Notes: generated by a model from the letters alone, not told the origin. 64,000 nucleotides of DNA from Coriobacteriia bacterium (GCA_018368455.1 JAGZEG010000001.1:256043-320042); one strand, 5' to 3'; shown: positions 24,889 through 35,100, numbered from the stretch's first letter. Numbers and translations are program-made.

Positions 24889-26358
24889 TCAGTAGTGCGT
24901 GATGACAACGTCGCCGATCTGTATCAGGTCCCAGATCTCTGCCGCCTTGTCCGGAGGCAGGTTGATGCAGCCGTGGCTTCCCGCCTCCGTCGTGTAGAGC
25001 GTGCCGCCAAACGAGCTCTGCCAGCTCGCGTCATGCAGGCCGACCGCGTTGCCGATGAACGGCATCCAGTACGTTACAGGCGTGCGGTAGATGGGCTCGC
25101 CCGTGACTGGGTCCGCCTTGCCGATGAGCGTCTGGTTGAGCGCCTTGTTGTTGAGCGTGTACACACCCGTCGGCGTCTCGCGGTCGTCGAACGTGGCGCC
25201 CGTGATGACAGGTGTCTCCCAGATGAGCGAGCCATCGTAGTCGTAGAAGCGGGCGTACTGCTCCGAGATGTCGACGTCGACGTAGCGCGCGCCCCACACC
25301 TGGCCGCCGGGGTTATAGACGGCAGCCGTTTGCTTGAACGGCAGCTCCTGGTCGCCGACAACGGCGTTCGTGATCGTGTCGCGCACGAGCTGCTCGATGG
25401 CAGCGCCGTCCGTGATCCAGCCGTACGTGCCGCCCGATACCGTAATGACCTTGCCGTCGGGACGTGTGTACGTGTGTGTGCCTCCCACGTCATCGATCTG
25501 TGCCTCGAGGGCGTTGACCCACTCGACAAGACGCGCGTCGTCGAGCGCGACCGTGCCGTCCGGGTTAAAGACGAGCCAGTCCTTCACGAGATTGCCGTTG
25601 ATCGTCGCCACGACCGTGCCGTTGACCGTAAGGTTCGAGCTCGCGCCGAGATAGGAGTTTGCCGTCGCCGCGCTCTGCTGCAGCGTGGGATCGTCCGCCG
25701 TGATGTTCTGGCGCACGAGCACGTCGCTCGTGAGCGTCGCGCTTTCGCTCTCGTTCGACAGGGCCGCCACGATGGCGTCCGTCACGGCGACGGGATCGAG
25801 CTTCGTGCCGAGCGCACCCGGCAGCACGACGTAGGACATCGACGTGGGGTCGTAGGCCACGGACGCATCGACGGGATCGCTGGCCGTCGCGTTGTACGGG
25901 GCGATGGCGGCCTCGACGGCGGCCTGGATGAGGTCGCGATTGAAGGACGTCGACACGACGTCACTCTCGTCGTGCATGAGGCCGATCTGTACGGGCCACT
26001 GCCAGGGAGAGACGTGCGAGATCATCTGCTCGACAGCAGCCTGTGTGTCAAAGCTAAGGCCAGCGTTGGCCGACGTCAGCGTGAAGTCGACGTTTTGCCC
26101 GCTCACGCGCATCGTAAGGTCGGACGACATCGTCGCGAGCTCGTCGAGGGCCTCGGCGCGCGACTTGAGCGAGAAGTCAATGTTGTCGACGTGCGTGTTC
26201 GGCCACAGGCGACCCATGAAGAAGATGCAACCGGCTGCATAGGCGATAACCAGGAGGGCGAGAACGACACCCGCCGTGATGCCGGCAATACGCAGGGCGC
26301 GGTGGCTCTGCGGCTGCGGAACAGGACGCTGCTCCATATGCGCCATGTGCGCTGGCAT
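24889..26358 (-). CDS. L,D-transpeptidase with peptidoglycan-binding-type repeats
   Basis: A 489-residue membrane-anchored cell-wall enzyme. A transmembrane helix lies near 25-50 (ALRIAGITAGVVLALLVIAY). The middle (about 60-355) looks like the paired 'PG_binding_4' domains found in YoaR/VanW-like and many Gram-positive L,D-transpeptidases. The C-terminal YkuD domain ends in TTEAGSHGCINLPPDKA with catalytic Cys and His. Such enzymes make 3-3 crosslinks or attach proteins and resist most beta-lactams. I chose the ATG at 26358 because GAGAGGAG precedes it; the one at 26394 has no site. Confidence 0.92.
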   Translation of the reverse strand: MPAHMAHMEQRPVPQPQSHRALRIAGITAGVVLALLVIAYAAGCIFFMGRLWPNTHVDNIDFSLKSRAEALDELATMSSDLTMRVSGQNVDFTLTSANAGLSFDTQAAVEQMISHVSPWQWPVQIGLMHDESDVVSTSFNRDLIQAAVEAAIAPYNATASDPVDASVAYDPTSMSYVVLPGALGTKLDPVAVTDAIVAALSNESESATLTSDVLVRQNITADDPTLQQSAATANSYLGASSNLTVNGTVVATINGNLVKDWLVFNPDGTVALDDARLVEWVNALEAQIDDVGGTHTYTRPDGKVITVSGGTYGWITDGAAIEQLVRDTITNAVVGDQELPFKQTAAVYNPGGQVWGARYVDVDISEQYARFYDYDGSLIWETPVITGATFDDRETPTGVYTLNNKALNQTLIGKADPVTGEPIYRTPVTYWMPFIGNAVGLHDASWQSSFGGTLYTTEAGSHGCINLPPDKAAEIWDLIQIGDVVITHY

Positions 26359-26464
26359 AGGCCGTGCGCTCCTCTCTTCGATCGGAAACGACATGTGTCA
26401 TCGTAACGTAACGATGGCGCGTCAGGGTGCTCAACCTGTGTCATCAGGCTGAATATAAACGCAA

Positions 26465-26498
26465 GCGGGGTGCTTGCGTTCGACTGCAAGCACCCCGC
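26465..26498 (-). terminator. hairpin terminator after ftsH
   Basis: A 13-bp perfect stem GCGGGGTGCTTGC / GCAAGCACCCCGC with an eight-base loop; TTGCGTTTAT follows on the minus strand. It ends the ftsH transcript before the L,D-transpeptidase gene. Confidence 0.7.
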
Positions 26499-26548
26499 AA
26501 TCTTACATCGGCGCGTGCAACACAAGTGCAACGCCCTCACACGTGGCC

Positions 26549-28444
26549 CTATGCCTGAGGCGTGGACCCAGCCTGGCCGGTGTCGTTGAGGATGGCCATG
26601 AACTCGTCTCCGGTGATGCTCTCCTTGCGCAGCAGGTAGGCGGCAAGCTCGTGCAGCTTGAACATGTTCTCGCGCAGGATCTGCAGCGCCGTCTGGTGGG
26701 CATCCTCGACAAGCGCCACGACGGCGTCATCGACGCGCTGCGCCGTGCCGTCGGAGCACGTGAGCGTCGTGTCCGAGCTGAGGTAAGGGTTGTTCACGGT
26801 GCCGAGCGCCACCATGCCGAACTCCTTGCTCATGCCGAAGCGCGTGATCATGTTGCGCGCGAGCTTCGTGGCCTGCTCGATGTCGTTAGCCGCACCCGTC
26901 GTCGCCGAGTTGAAGACGAGCTCCTCTGCCGAGCGTCCGCCGCACAGCGTGGCAAGCTTCTCGCGAGCCTCTTTCTCCGTCGTCAGGAACTTCTCGTCCT
27001 CGTCGACCTGCATCGTGTAGCCGAGCGCGCCCGACGTGCGCGGCACGATCGTGATCTTCGTGACGGGGGCTGTGCCCTTCTGCTTGGCGGCGACGATGGC
27101 GTGGCCGATCTCGTGATACGAGACGATGCGCTTCTCCTCGTCGGATATGACCATGGACTTGCGCTGCTGGCCGGCGATGACGACCTCGACCGACTCCTGC
27201 AGGTCCTCCTGAATGACGCCCTTGCGGCCTTCGCGCACGGCACGCAGCGCAGCTTCGTTGACGATGTTGGCGAGGTCGGCGCCCGACGCGCCAGAGGTGG
27301 AGCGCGCGATGATGCCGAAGTCGATGGGGCCCGCCATCTTCACGTTCTTGGCGTGCAGCTTGAGGATGGCCGTGCGGCCGTTGAGGTCGGGCAGCTCGAC
27401 CGGTACGCGGCGGTCGAAGCGCCCGGGGCGCAGCAGGGCCTTGTCAAGCGTTTCGGGGCGGTTCGTGGCGCCGAGCACGACGATGCCCTTGTGGTTGTCG
27501 AAGCCGTCCATCTCGGTGAGCAGCTGGTTGAGCGTCTGCTCGCGCTCGTCGTTGCTCGAGAAGCCCGCCGTGTCGCGCTTCTTACCGATCGTGTCGATCT
27601 CGTCGATGAACACGATGCAGGGCGCCTTCTCCTTGGCCTGCTTAAACAGGTCACGGACCTTGGCAGCGCCGCGACCAACGAACATCTCAACGAACTCGGA
27701 GCCGGAGATGGAGAAGAACGGCACGTGAGCCTCGCCTGCGACAGCCTTGGCGAGCAGCGTCTTGCCTGTGCCGGGAGGGCCGACGAGCAGGGCACCGCGC
27801 GGCAGCTTTGCGCCGATCTCCTCGTAGCGCTCAGGCTTGTCGAGGAAGTCGACGATCTCGGTGAGCTGCTCCTTGGCCTCGTCCTGACCGGCAACATCGG
27901 CGAACGTGACGCCCGTCTCCTTCTCGGCTACGATCTTGGCACCCGACTTGCCCAGCCCCGTCATGCCGAAGCCGCCGAAGCTCATCGAGGGGTTATCGTC
28001 GCCCATCTGCTTCTTGAGCTTGCGGTTCATCCACCAGCCGAAGCCGATGAATATGAACAGCGGCAGGAAGAACGTCAGCAGATAGACGAGCATGGCCGTT
28101 CCGCCATTGGAGCTCACAACTTGCGTTGACGCCTTGGCGCCCGAGTTGTACAGGCTCGGCAGCAGGTTGTCGTCGCCGGGCCAGTACGTCGTGGCGTAGT
28201 ACTTGAGCTCGCCGTTCTCTCCCTGCTTGGCGGAGAACGTCATCTCGCCCGTCGAGACGTTGTAGTTGAACTCCTCGATCTCCCCGGCATCGACCATGTG
28301 AACCATGTCGGTATAGGAGACCTTTTCGACCTTGCCCTGCCCCAGGTTGGGGGCGACAAGCGTGTTGAGCAACACGATGACAAGTATGCCGATGATGACA
28401 TACAAGATCATTGTGCGTCGCTTCTTGCTCTGATCCATCTCCAT
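26549..28444 (-). CDS. ftsH: ATP-dependent zinc metalloprotease FtsH
   Basis: A 631-residue membrane AAA+ protease for quality control of membrane and regulatory proteins. Two transmembrane helices (MILYVIIGILVIVLLNTLV near 12-30 and MLVYLLTFFLPLFIFIGFGWW near 120-140) flank an extracytoplasmic domain. The AAA module has Walker A GPPGTGKTLLAKAV, Walker B IVFIDEIDTIG and SRH RPGRFDRRV. The protease zinc motif is HEIGH (most FtsH have HEAGH). ATG at 28444 was chosen for its eight-base spacing to GGGG; an ATG two codons on is possible. Confidence 0.95.
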   Translation of the reverse strand: MEMDQSKKRRTMILYVIIGILVIVLLNTLVAPNLGQGKVEKVSYTDMVHMVDAGEIEEFNYNVSTGEMTFSAKQGENGELKYYATTYWPGDDNLLPSLYNSGAKASTQVVSSNGGTAMLVYLLTFFLPLFIFIGFGWWMNRKLKKQMGDDNPSMSFGGFGMTGLGKSGAKIVAEKETGVTFADVAGQDEAKEQLTEIVDFLDKPERYEEIGAKLPRGALLVGPPGTGKTLLAKAVAGEAHVPFFSISGSEFVEMFVGRGAAKVRDLFKQAKEKAPCIVFIDEIDTIGKKRDTAGFSSNDEREQTLNQLLTEMDGFDNHKGIVVLGATNRPETLDKALLRPGRFDRRVPVELPDLNGRTAILKLHAKNVKMAGPIDFGIIARSTSGASGADLANIVNEAALRAVREGRKGVIQEDLQESVEVVIAGQQRKSMVISDEEKRIVSYHEIGHAIVAAKQKGTAPVTKITIVPRTSGALGYTMQVDEDEKFLTTEKEAREKLATLCGGRSAEELVFNSATTGAANDIEQATKLARNMITRFGMSKEFGMVALGTVNNPYLSSDTTLTCSDGTAQRVDDAVVALVEDAHQTALQILRENMFKLHELAAYLLRKESITGDEFMAILNDTGQAGSTPQA

Positions 28445-28641
28445 AGGCGATACCCCGTCCCTTCTCCGTCGCGCCCCAGGCAAACCCGAGGAGCAGCGTA
28501 TTGTTTACGTCAATCCTGCGCCCTTGTACCCCGATTGGGAGGGTATTCTGCGCTTGGTGACGCGCATGTGCGACCCTGCACACAAAACGTGTAGCCTTAT
28601 GCTCAGACAACCCGGCCCGTCGCCAACAGAGAGGCATGCCG

Positions 28642-29343
28642 ATGAACAGCGTCTCCGCAACACCCGTCCAGGGCGTCATATTCGACTGCGACGGCACGCT
28701 CATGGACACGATGGACCTGTGGCTCACGATGGAGGACGAGTTTGCCGTCCGCTGCGGCCACGAGCTCTCCGATGCCGAGCACGACATGCTGCGCTCCTTC
28801 ACCCTGGACGAGACGGCACGCTACTACCATCACGAGCTCGGCCTAGGTGTGAACGAACAGGACGTCAAGGACATGATCGAGGCCTACGCCGTGGGCTACT
28901 ACGCCGAGCGCAGCGTACTGCGTCCCGGCGCGCTGGAATTTCTCAGGGAGTTGAGCAAGCGAGGCATCCCGTGCGCCATCGCGTCGTCGAGCCCGCACTC
29001 CATGCTCGACGCCGGCGTGAAGCACACGGGCATCGACACGCTGCTGCTCGCCGTCGTCTCAACCGACGACGTGGGGGTCTCAAAGCGTGAACCGGTTGTT
29101 TACGAACATGCTCGCACGCTCCTCGGGAGCCCCATCGAGGCGACGTGGGTCTTCGAGGACGCCGCCTACGCCCTGCGTACGCTGAGTCCGACGCGCTTCC
29201 GCACGATGGGCATCTACGACAAGGACGACTCCGGCACCTACGAGGAGCTCACGGCGCTGGCCGATCACGCGATACGGGGGTACGGCGAGATCGACGTGGA
29301 GGAGTTCGTGGCGGGGCGGTACGGGTCGCGGGTGCTGTCGTAG
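28642..29343 (+). CDS. HAD-superfamily hydrolase (beta-phosphoglucomutase/phosphatase-like)
   Basis: A 233-residue cytosolic HAD phosphatase. Motif I is VIFDCDGTLMDTMD with the nucleophilic Asp, motif II is AIASSSPHSML, the motif III Lys is in SKREPVVYEHA and motif IV is WVFEDAAYALRT. The alpha-helical cap C1 type groups with beta-phosphoglucomutase-like enzymes, but the second general-acid Asp region gives no substrate. The ATG at 28636 touches the ribosome-binding site (GAGAGG), so the one six bases later is more likely. It faces ffh across the structured repeat region. Confidence 0.85.
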   Translation: MNSVSATPVQGVIFDCDGTLMDTMDLWLTMEDEFAVRCGHELSDAEHDMLRSFTLDETARYYHHELGLGVNEQDVKDMIEAYAVGYYAERSVLRPGALEFLRELSKRGIPCAIASSSPHSMLDAGVKHTGIDTLLLAVVSTDDVGVSKREPVVYEHARTLLGSPIEATWVFEDAAYALRTLSPTRFRTMGIYDKDDSGTYEELTALADHAIRGYGEIDVEEFVAGRYGSRVLS

Positions 29344-29358
29344 CAAGGTTACTGTGCT

Positions 29359-29457
29359 GGGGGTTTGGGCTGGTGCTCTGTGCTCAAACAGCTTCGGCCC
29401 GCTCGGCACTATGTGCCGAGCCCTGCAGAACTGCGCCAGAGCACGAGCCCAAACCCC
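29359..29457. repeat. structured palindromic element A
   Basis: Outer stem: 29360-29371 pairs with 29446-29457 (12 bp perfect), then one G/G mismatch, then 29373-29380 with 29437-29444 (8 bp). An inner hairpin GCTCGGCAC-TAT-GTGCCGAGC lies at 29401-29421. Between the stems sit two conserved strands, TGCTCAAACAGCTTCG (29381-29396) and CTGCAGAACTGCGC (29423-29436). These are identical, in reverse orientation, to those in element B, while outer and inner stems differ in sequence but remain paired. Confidence 0.85.
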
Positions 29458-29601
29458 GGCAGGCGCGCCGTTCGAGCGGAAAAGAGAAGAAGAAAAAAGT
29501 TTGCTCTTAGTGTTTTTAAGTCACGCTTCCGACATGATGCCAAGGGCGCAGCCGAAGCTCTAGCAAGCGTCCCCCACTGGAGCCCCGAACGCGCATGCGA
29601 A

Positions 29602-29690
29602 GGGGCTTCGACACATTGCTCTGGCGCAGTTCTGCAGCCGCGCCCTTTGCGGCGAAGCTGTTTGAGCACAGAGTAATGTGTCGAAGCCCC
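29602..29690. repeat. structured palindromic element B (inverted relative to A)
   Basis: Outer stem: 29602-29617 pairs with 29675-29690 (16 bp perfect), continued by 29618-29623 with 29669-29674 (one G-T). An inner hairpin GCCGC/GCGGC lies at 29637-29653. The segment GCTCTGGCGCAGTTCTGCAG (29618-29637) and CGAAGCTGTTTGAGCACAGA (29653-29672) are exact reverse complements of the matching parts of element A. Two further short inverted repeats surround it (29578-29586/29707-29715 and 29551-29559/29729-29737). Confidence 0.85.
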
Positions 29691-29737
29691 CAACGTGAGA
29701 CAACCAGGGGCTCCAACACACGCCCCCAAGCTTCGGC

Positions 29738-31174
29738 CTACTGCGACTTGGACATCATGTCTTTCATCAGCTTTTGCATCTCGGCCATGTTCCCCAGTCC
29801 GCCGAGCGAGCCGAGGCCCGGCATGCCGCCGAAGCCACGTTTGCGACTCTTCTTGCCTTTGCCGCCTTGCTGCTGCGCCATCGTACGCATCTTGCCCATC
29901 ATCTTGTTCATCTGATCGAACTGCTTGATCAGCGTGTTGACGTCGTAGACCTCGACGCCGGCACCCCGAGCGATGCGGGCGCGACGCGACCCGTTGATGA
30001 CCTTGGGCTTCGCGCGCTCCTCTTTCGTCATGGAGTGAATGATGGCCTCGGTCTTCTTCGTGAGTGACTCGTCCAGACCACCCGTGCCCATCTTCTGCAT
30101 GATGCGGTCGCCGCCGGGCAGCGCCGACAGGATAGACGCGAAGCCACCCATCTTCTCGATGGACTTGAGCTGCACGAGAAAGTCATCGAACGTCAGGCCC
30201 TGGTTCAGCATGCGCTCCGCAGCCTGGGCTTGCTCCTCGTCTGCCTGCTCCTGGGCCTTCTCGATGATGGACACCATGTCGCCCATGCCCAGGATGCGAC
30301 GGGCCATGCGGTCGGGGTGGAACACCTGGAACGCGTCGGGCTTCTCGCCGGTGGAGATGAACTTGATGGGCTTGCCCGTGACGCTGCGCACGGACAGGGC
30401 GCCGCCGCCGCGCGCGTCGCCGTCGAGCTTCGTCATGATGACGCCGTCGAAGTCGACGCGCTCGGCAAACGCCTGCACGACGTTCACGATGTCCTGGCCC
30501 GTCATGGAGTCAACGACCATGAGGATCTGATCGGGCTTCACGGCGGCCTTGATGTCCTCGGCCTCCTGCATCATGGCCTCGTCGATCTGCAGGCGACCCG
30601 CCGTGTCGACGATGACGACGTCCTTCATGTCGTCAACAGCCGCGCGGATAGCGTCCTTGGCAATCTGCACAGGGTGCTGGCCGTCGCCGCGGAACACCTT
30701 GACACCCAGCTCTCCGCCGAGTGTCTCGAGCTGGTCGGCGGCGGCGGGGCGGTAGACGTCGCACGCGGCGAGCAGGGGCGCGTGCCCCTGTCCCTTGAGC
30801 AGATAGGCGAGCTTGGCGGCCGCCGTCGTCTTGCCTGAGCCCTGGAGGCCGACGAGCATGATGACGTTCGGAATGCGGCTCGAAAGCACGAGGCGGCTCT
30901 CCGTTGTGCCGAGCAGCTCAATGAGCTCGTCGAGCACGACGCGCACGACGTTCTGCGCCGGCGTCAGCGAGTCGAGCACCTCAGACGTCAGGCAGCGCTC
31001 TTTCGTCTTCGAGACGAACTCTTTGACGACCTTGAAGTTAACGTCGGCTTCGAGCAGGGCCATGCGTACTTCGCGCATGGCAACGTCGATGTCGGCCTCC
31101 GTGAGGCGCCCCTTGCCGCGCAGATTGTCGAACGTGTCCTGCAAGCGGTTGGAGAGGTTCTCGAACATGGCCAT
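29738..31174 (-). CDS. ffh: signal recognition particle protein Ffh
   Basis: A 478-residue SRP GTPase. N domain (1-90), G domain with GLQGSGKTTAAAKLAYLL (G1), DTAGRLQIDEAMM (G3) and TKLDGDARGGGALS (G4), then the Met-rich M domain (MNKMMGKMRTMAQQQ) that binds signal sequences and SRP RNA. The motif GDMVSIIEKAQ and the helix-turn SRRARIARGAG are present. The ATG lies eight bases after GGAGG, which is formed by the last codons of ftsY. Both SRP GTPases are adjacent. No SRP RNA gene is recognised in the window. Confidence 0.96.
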   Translation of the reverse strand: MAMFENLSNRLQDTFDNLRGKGRLTEADIDVAMREVRMALLEADVNFKVVKEFVSKTKERCLTSEVLDSLTPAQNVVRVVLDELIELLGTTESRLVLSSRIPNVIMLVGLQGSGKTTAAAKLAYLLKGQGHAPLLAACDVYRPAAADQLETLGGELGVKVFRGDGQHPVQIAKDAIRAAVDDMKDVVIVDTAGRLQIDEAMMQEAEDIKAAVKPDQILMVVDSMTGQDIVNVVQAFAERVDFDGVIMTKLDGDARGGGALSVRSVTGKPIKFISTGEKPDAFQVFHPDRMARRILGMGDMVSIIEKAQEQADEEQAQAAERMLNQGLTFDDFLVQLKSIEKMGGFASILSALPGGDRIMQKMGTGGLDESLTKKTEAIIHSMTKEERAKPKVINGSRRARIARGAGVEVYDVNTLIKQFDQMNKMMGKMRTMAQQQGGKGKKSRKRGFGGMPGLGSLGGLGNMAEMQKLMKDMMSKSQ

Positions 31175-31177
31175 GGG

Positions 31178-32092
31178 CTAGTCCTCCTGACCGGTGATGA
31201 GGGCCTGGGCGAACTCATGCGCGTCGAAGGGTCGCAGGTCCTCGATCGTCTCGCCGACGCCTACGCGCAGGATGGGCAGGTGCAGGTCGTGCGAGACGGC
31301 CAGCGCGATGCCACCCTTTGCCGTGCCGTCGAGCTTCGTCATGATGACGCCGTCGATGCCGAGCGCCTTGTTGAACTCGCCTGCCTGCGAGAGGCCGTTC
31401 TGACCAGTCGTCGAATCGATGACGAGCACGACGTGCACAGGCATCTGCGCGCGCTTGCGCGTGACCTGCACGACTTTTTGCAGCTCGCGCATCAAGTCCG
31501 TCGACGTCTGCAGGCGACCGGCCGTGTCGATGAGCACGAGGTTGCTCCCCTGCCGCTCGGCGGCGTCGAGTGTGTCGTAGCACACGCTGGCGGGGTCAGC
31601 TCCGCGCTCGCGCTTGACGACCTGCACACCCGCGCGTTCGCCCCACACGTCAAGCTGCTCTATGGCAGCCGCGCGGAACGTGTCTGCGCTGCCGATGATG
31701 GGGTGCAGGCCGCGGTCCTTTGCCTCGGAGGCAATCTTGCCGACGGTCGTCGTCTTGCCCGCTCCGTTGACGCCGACGAACAGCACGCAGCTCGGCGTGT
31801 CGTCGAACGGATCGCTCTCGCAGGGCGTAAACGCCTCGGCCAGCAAGTTGACGAGAGCCTTGTTGACCTCGCGCACGCCGGTGAGCTCCTCGCGCTGTGA
31901 AATCTCGCGCAGCTGACTCGTCACCTGCTCGGCGGCTCCCGCCCCGATGTCGCTCATGATAAGCGTGGCCTCAAGGTCGTCCCAGAACTCGTCGCCTACC
32001 TTCGGACCCAGCTCGAACAGGACGTTGAGCTCGCCGGTGATCTTCTTGCGCGTCTTGCTCAGGCCCTCGGAGAGCCGTTGGAACCATCCCAT
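31178..32092 (-). CDS. ftsY: signal recognition particle receptor FtsY
   Basis: A 304-residue SRP receptor GTPase, short, without the long acidic A domain of E. coli. NG domain motifs: GVNGAGKTTTVGKIA (G1), ADTFRAAAIEQL, IDTAGRLQTSTDLM (G3), TKLDGTAKGG (G4) and GVGETIEDLRPF at the C-terminus. An amphipathic N-terminal helix (GWFQRLSEGLSKTRKKI) probably contacts membrane lipid. It lies between smc and ffh in the same direction, in a run going back to rpmF. Confidence 0.96.
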   Translation of the reverse strand: MGWFQRLSEGLSKTRKKITGELNVLFELGPKVGDEFWDDLEATLIMSDIGAGAAEQVTSQLREISQREELTGVREVNKALVNLLAEAFTPCESDPFDDTPSCVLFVGVNGAGKTTTVGKIASEAKDRGLHPIIGSADTFRAAAIEQLDVWGERAGVQVVKRERGADPASVCYDTLDAAERQGSNLVLIDTAGRLQTSTDLMRELQKVVQVTRKRAQMPVHVVLVIDSTTGQNGLSQAGEFNKALGIDGVIMTKLDGTAKGGIALAVSHDLHLPILRVGVGETIEDLRPFDAHEFAQALITGQED

Positions 32093-32183
32093 ACGTCGTG
32101 CCTTTCCTCTCAGACATGCACAGCGTTTCTACCCTACCACACGACGAACGCCCCTCGGGGCGCTCCTGTGCCCGAAGAGCCTT

Positions 32184-35100
32184 TTACCCGCGTTTTGCAG
32201 CCGCAGCAGCGCTTGTCGCCTCGCCGATGCGCTGCGAGATGACGCGGCTCACGCCATCGGCCTGCATGGAGACGCCATACAGGACGTCAGCACGCTCCAT
32301 CGTGCGCCGTTGGTGCGAGATGACGATGAGCTGGGTGCGGTGGCGCAGACGCTCGATGGCGTCGAGCAGACGGTCGAGGTTCGAGTCGTCGAGTGCCGCC
32401 TCGACCTCGTCAAGCACGTAGAACGGCACCGTGCGCGTCGTGTAGACCGCAAACAGCAGGCCGAGCGCCGTCAGCGAGCGCTCACCGCCCGACAGCAGCG
32501 ACATCTTGCCGACGCGCTTGCCGCGCGGCTGGGCGATGACCTCGATGCCCGTCTCGGCCGGATTGTCGGGGTCCGTCATCTCGAGGTGTCCGGCGCCGCC
32601 GGGGAACAGCAGGCCGAAAATCTCCTGGAAGTTCTTGTCGACGGCTTCGAACGTTGAGACGAAGCCGTTCTTCATCTTACGGTCGATTGCGGCGAGGATC
32701 TTCGTGAGCGCCCCGCGGGCGTGCTGCAGGTCTTCGACCTGGCTGTCGACGTAGTCGGCGTGCTCCTTGAGCCGCGCGTACTCCTCGAACGCCACCTGGT
32801 TGACCGGGCCAATGTCGGCGATGGCCTTGCGCAAGCGCGCGAGCTCTGCCTCGTCCGCCGCGCGGTCGTCCGGCTCGGGAAGCTGCAATGCGTCTTCGAG
32901 CACGACGCCCTTGTGCGACGTGATGGCGTTGACTGCGGCGTTGACCTGCACGTCAAGGCGGCTCTTTGCGGCCTTGACGTCGCCGGTTGCCGTGATGGCC
33001 TGCGTGTGGGCGCGCTGGGCCTGCGCGACGGCCTGACGCGCGTCCTCGATCGTCTTCTTGAGCGAAGCGGAGTCCGCCTCGGCGAGGCTCGCGCGGTCGC
33101 GCAGGCGCTCGGCCCAGGCGTTGGCGACCTGCTGCAGGGCGGCGTATCGCTCGCGCAGCGGAGCGACGCGGCGCCGAAGGGCCCCAAGGACGCGCGACTG
33201 CTCGCGGGCCGCGTCGAGGGAACGTGTGACGTCGGAGAGCTCCGAATCGAGCGCTCCGACGCGGCTCTCGAGGTAGCGGTCGCGCTCGCGCGCCCGGGCG
33301 AGGTTGACCTGGCAGGTGTTCTCTTCCTCATGAGCAGCGCGGTCCTCGCGGCGCACGTCGTCGGCGCGCTCCTGCAGGCGTGCGATCTGCTCCGAGACGG
33401 ACGCGATGTCGTCTTCCGCCTGAGCTAGCTCCTTCGTGCGCACCTCAACCTGGCCGCGTGCCGTCTCGGCACGCTCCGCCGCCTGTGCGCGCTGTGTCAT
33501 CACGCGCTCGCGCTCGGCCCGATTGCGCTGGGCCTCGGCGACGAGCCGGTCATGGGCCGTGCGGCGGCGCTGACCCTCAGCCGTGATGCGCGCGACTTCG
33601 GACGCAGCCTGCGAGGCCTCGCCCGACAAGCGCGCCACTTCGGCAGCGAGTGCGTCCTGGGCGCGGCGCGCCTCGTCGAGAGCCGCATCAGCGTCGGAGA
33701 GGGCGCGCGTCGCCTCGTCGGCGGCGCTCTGGCGCGCGTCGAGCTGGTCGCGCAGCTCGCGCAGGCGCGCGCGGCTCGCCAGCAGACCGTGACCCGCACC
33801 GGGAGCGCGCCCCACCGTCGCAAGCATCCCACCGACCACCGTGTCGCCCGCAGGCGTCGCGTAAACATGTGCTGCGTCGACAGCGCTCGCCGCAAGCGCT
33901 GCGTCAAGGTCGTCCACAACGCGCACGTCACCGAGCAGTGCCGAAGCGACGCCCTCCAGCCCCGGCGCGTCGGAGATGCGGTCGACTAGACGATATCCCG
34001 GCAGGCTCGCGTCGTCCGCCTCGCCGCGAGCGGCCCCTCCGCGCACGACGCTCACGCGCCCTGCTGCACCCGCGGCGTCGCGCGCGCAGTGGGCCACGAG
34101 TGCAAGCGTGTCAGCGTCGGGCACGACAAAGCCGCCCATGCGCTCGGACACGAGCGTCTCCACGAGCTCGGACAACTCGGCTGGCACGACGAGCGCCTCA
34201 GACACGCGTGCCTTCATCGCAGCGCGCACGCGCCCGTCGGAGGCGAGGCGGGCAGCGAGAGGCTCGCGGTTCTCCTCGCCCGCCGCCGCGCGCTCGAGGC
34301 CGGCGATCTCGGCCTGGAGCGCCGCAAGGGAAGAGCGGGCCTCGCGCTCGTCTCGCTGAGCGACGCCTAGCGCCTCGCGGGCCTCGCGCACGCGCGTCGA
34401 CCCTTGGGCCTGCGCCTCGCGGGCCTGCTGCGCACGCTCATTCGCCTCGCGCTGCGCCTCGCGCGCCTGCCCGAGCTGGGCATCGGCCTCCTCGCAGGAC
34501 GCGAGCGCCGCCTCGGCGTCGCGCTCCGCACGATTGATGACCTCTTGGATCTGCTCGAGGCGCGACGCAAACATGTCGTCAGCCACCTTGGCGTTCTCGA
34601 GCACGTCTTTTGCCTTCGCGAGCTCGACCGTCGCCGTGTCGCGCCCGCGCGTGCACGTCCGCAGGCGGCCGTTCGCCTCGCCGAGCTCGTCTTCGACCTT
34701 GCGGCGCTCCCCGCGAACCTCGCGCGTGCGCAGCTGGGCCTTCGTCTGTCGCTCCATGAGCGCTTCGAGCTCGCCATGCGTCTGCGAACGCTCGGCTCGC
34801 GCCTCCTCGAGCTCGCGCGCGCAGTCGCGACGGCGTCCCTCGCTGCGGCGCGTTGTCTCGCACGCCTCGGACAGGCGGGCTGCCATGTTGCGGCCCTTCT
34901 CGTCGAGCAGGCGCAGGCCGGCATCGATGCGGTCGCAGGCCGTCTGACAGCGTCGGCGCTGCTCGGAGAGGTCGCCGACGAACAGGCCTTTCTCCTCGAG
35001 CATCGTCTGCAGCTTCTCCAGCTCGCGCTGCCTCTCCTTGAGCTGGTAGTCGGCGAGCTCAAGCTGGGCGTTTGCCTCGCGCTCCGCCGTCTCGGCCTGG

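Larger units (their letters stand above)
29344..29737. other. 394-base convergent intergenic region holding elements A and B
   Basis: No gene is supported here. The region separates the HAD gene (+) from ffh (-). Besides elements A and B, it holds an A/G-rich then T-rich stretch (about 29474-29520, AAAAGAGAAGAAGAAAAAAG ... GTGTTTTTAAG) that is much lower in GC than the surroundings. Termination from both sides must occur here. Confidence 0.7.

Noticed and set aside
29359..29690. Integron attC sites
   Set aside because: Core RYYYAAC/GTTRRRY boxes and an integrase are missing, and the flanking genes are housekeeping.
29345..29730. Several short open frames in the region between the HAD gene and ffh
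   Set aside because: They run through perfect palindromes, overlap each other on both strands and have no family features; the structure explains the sequence better.
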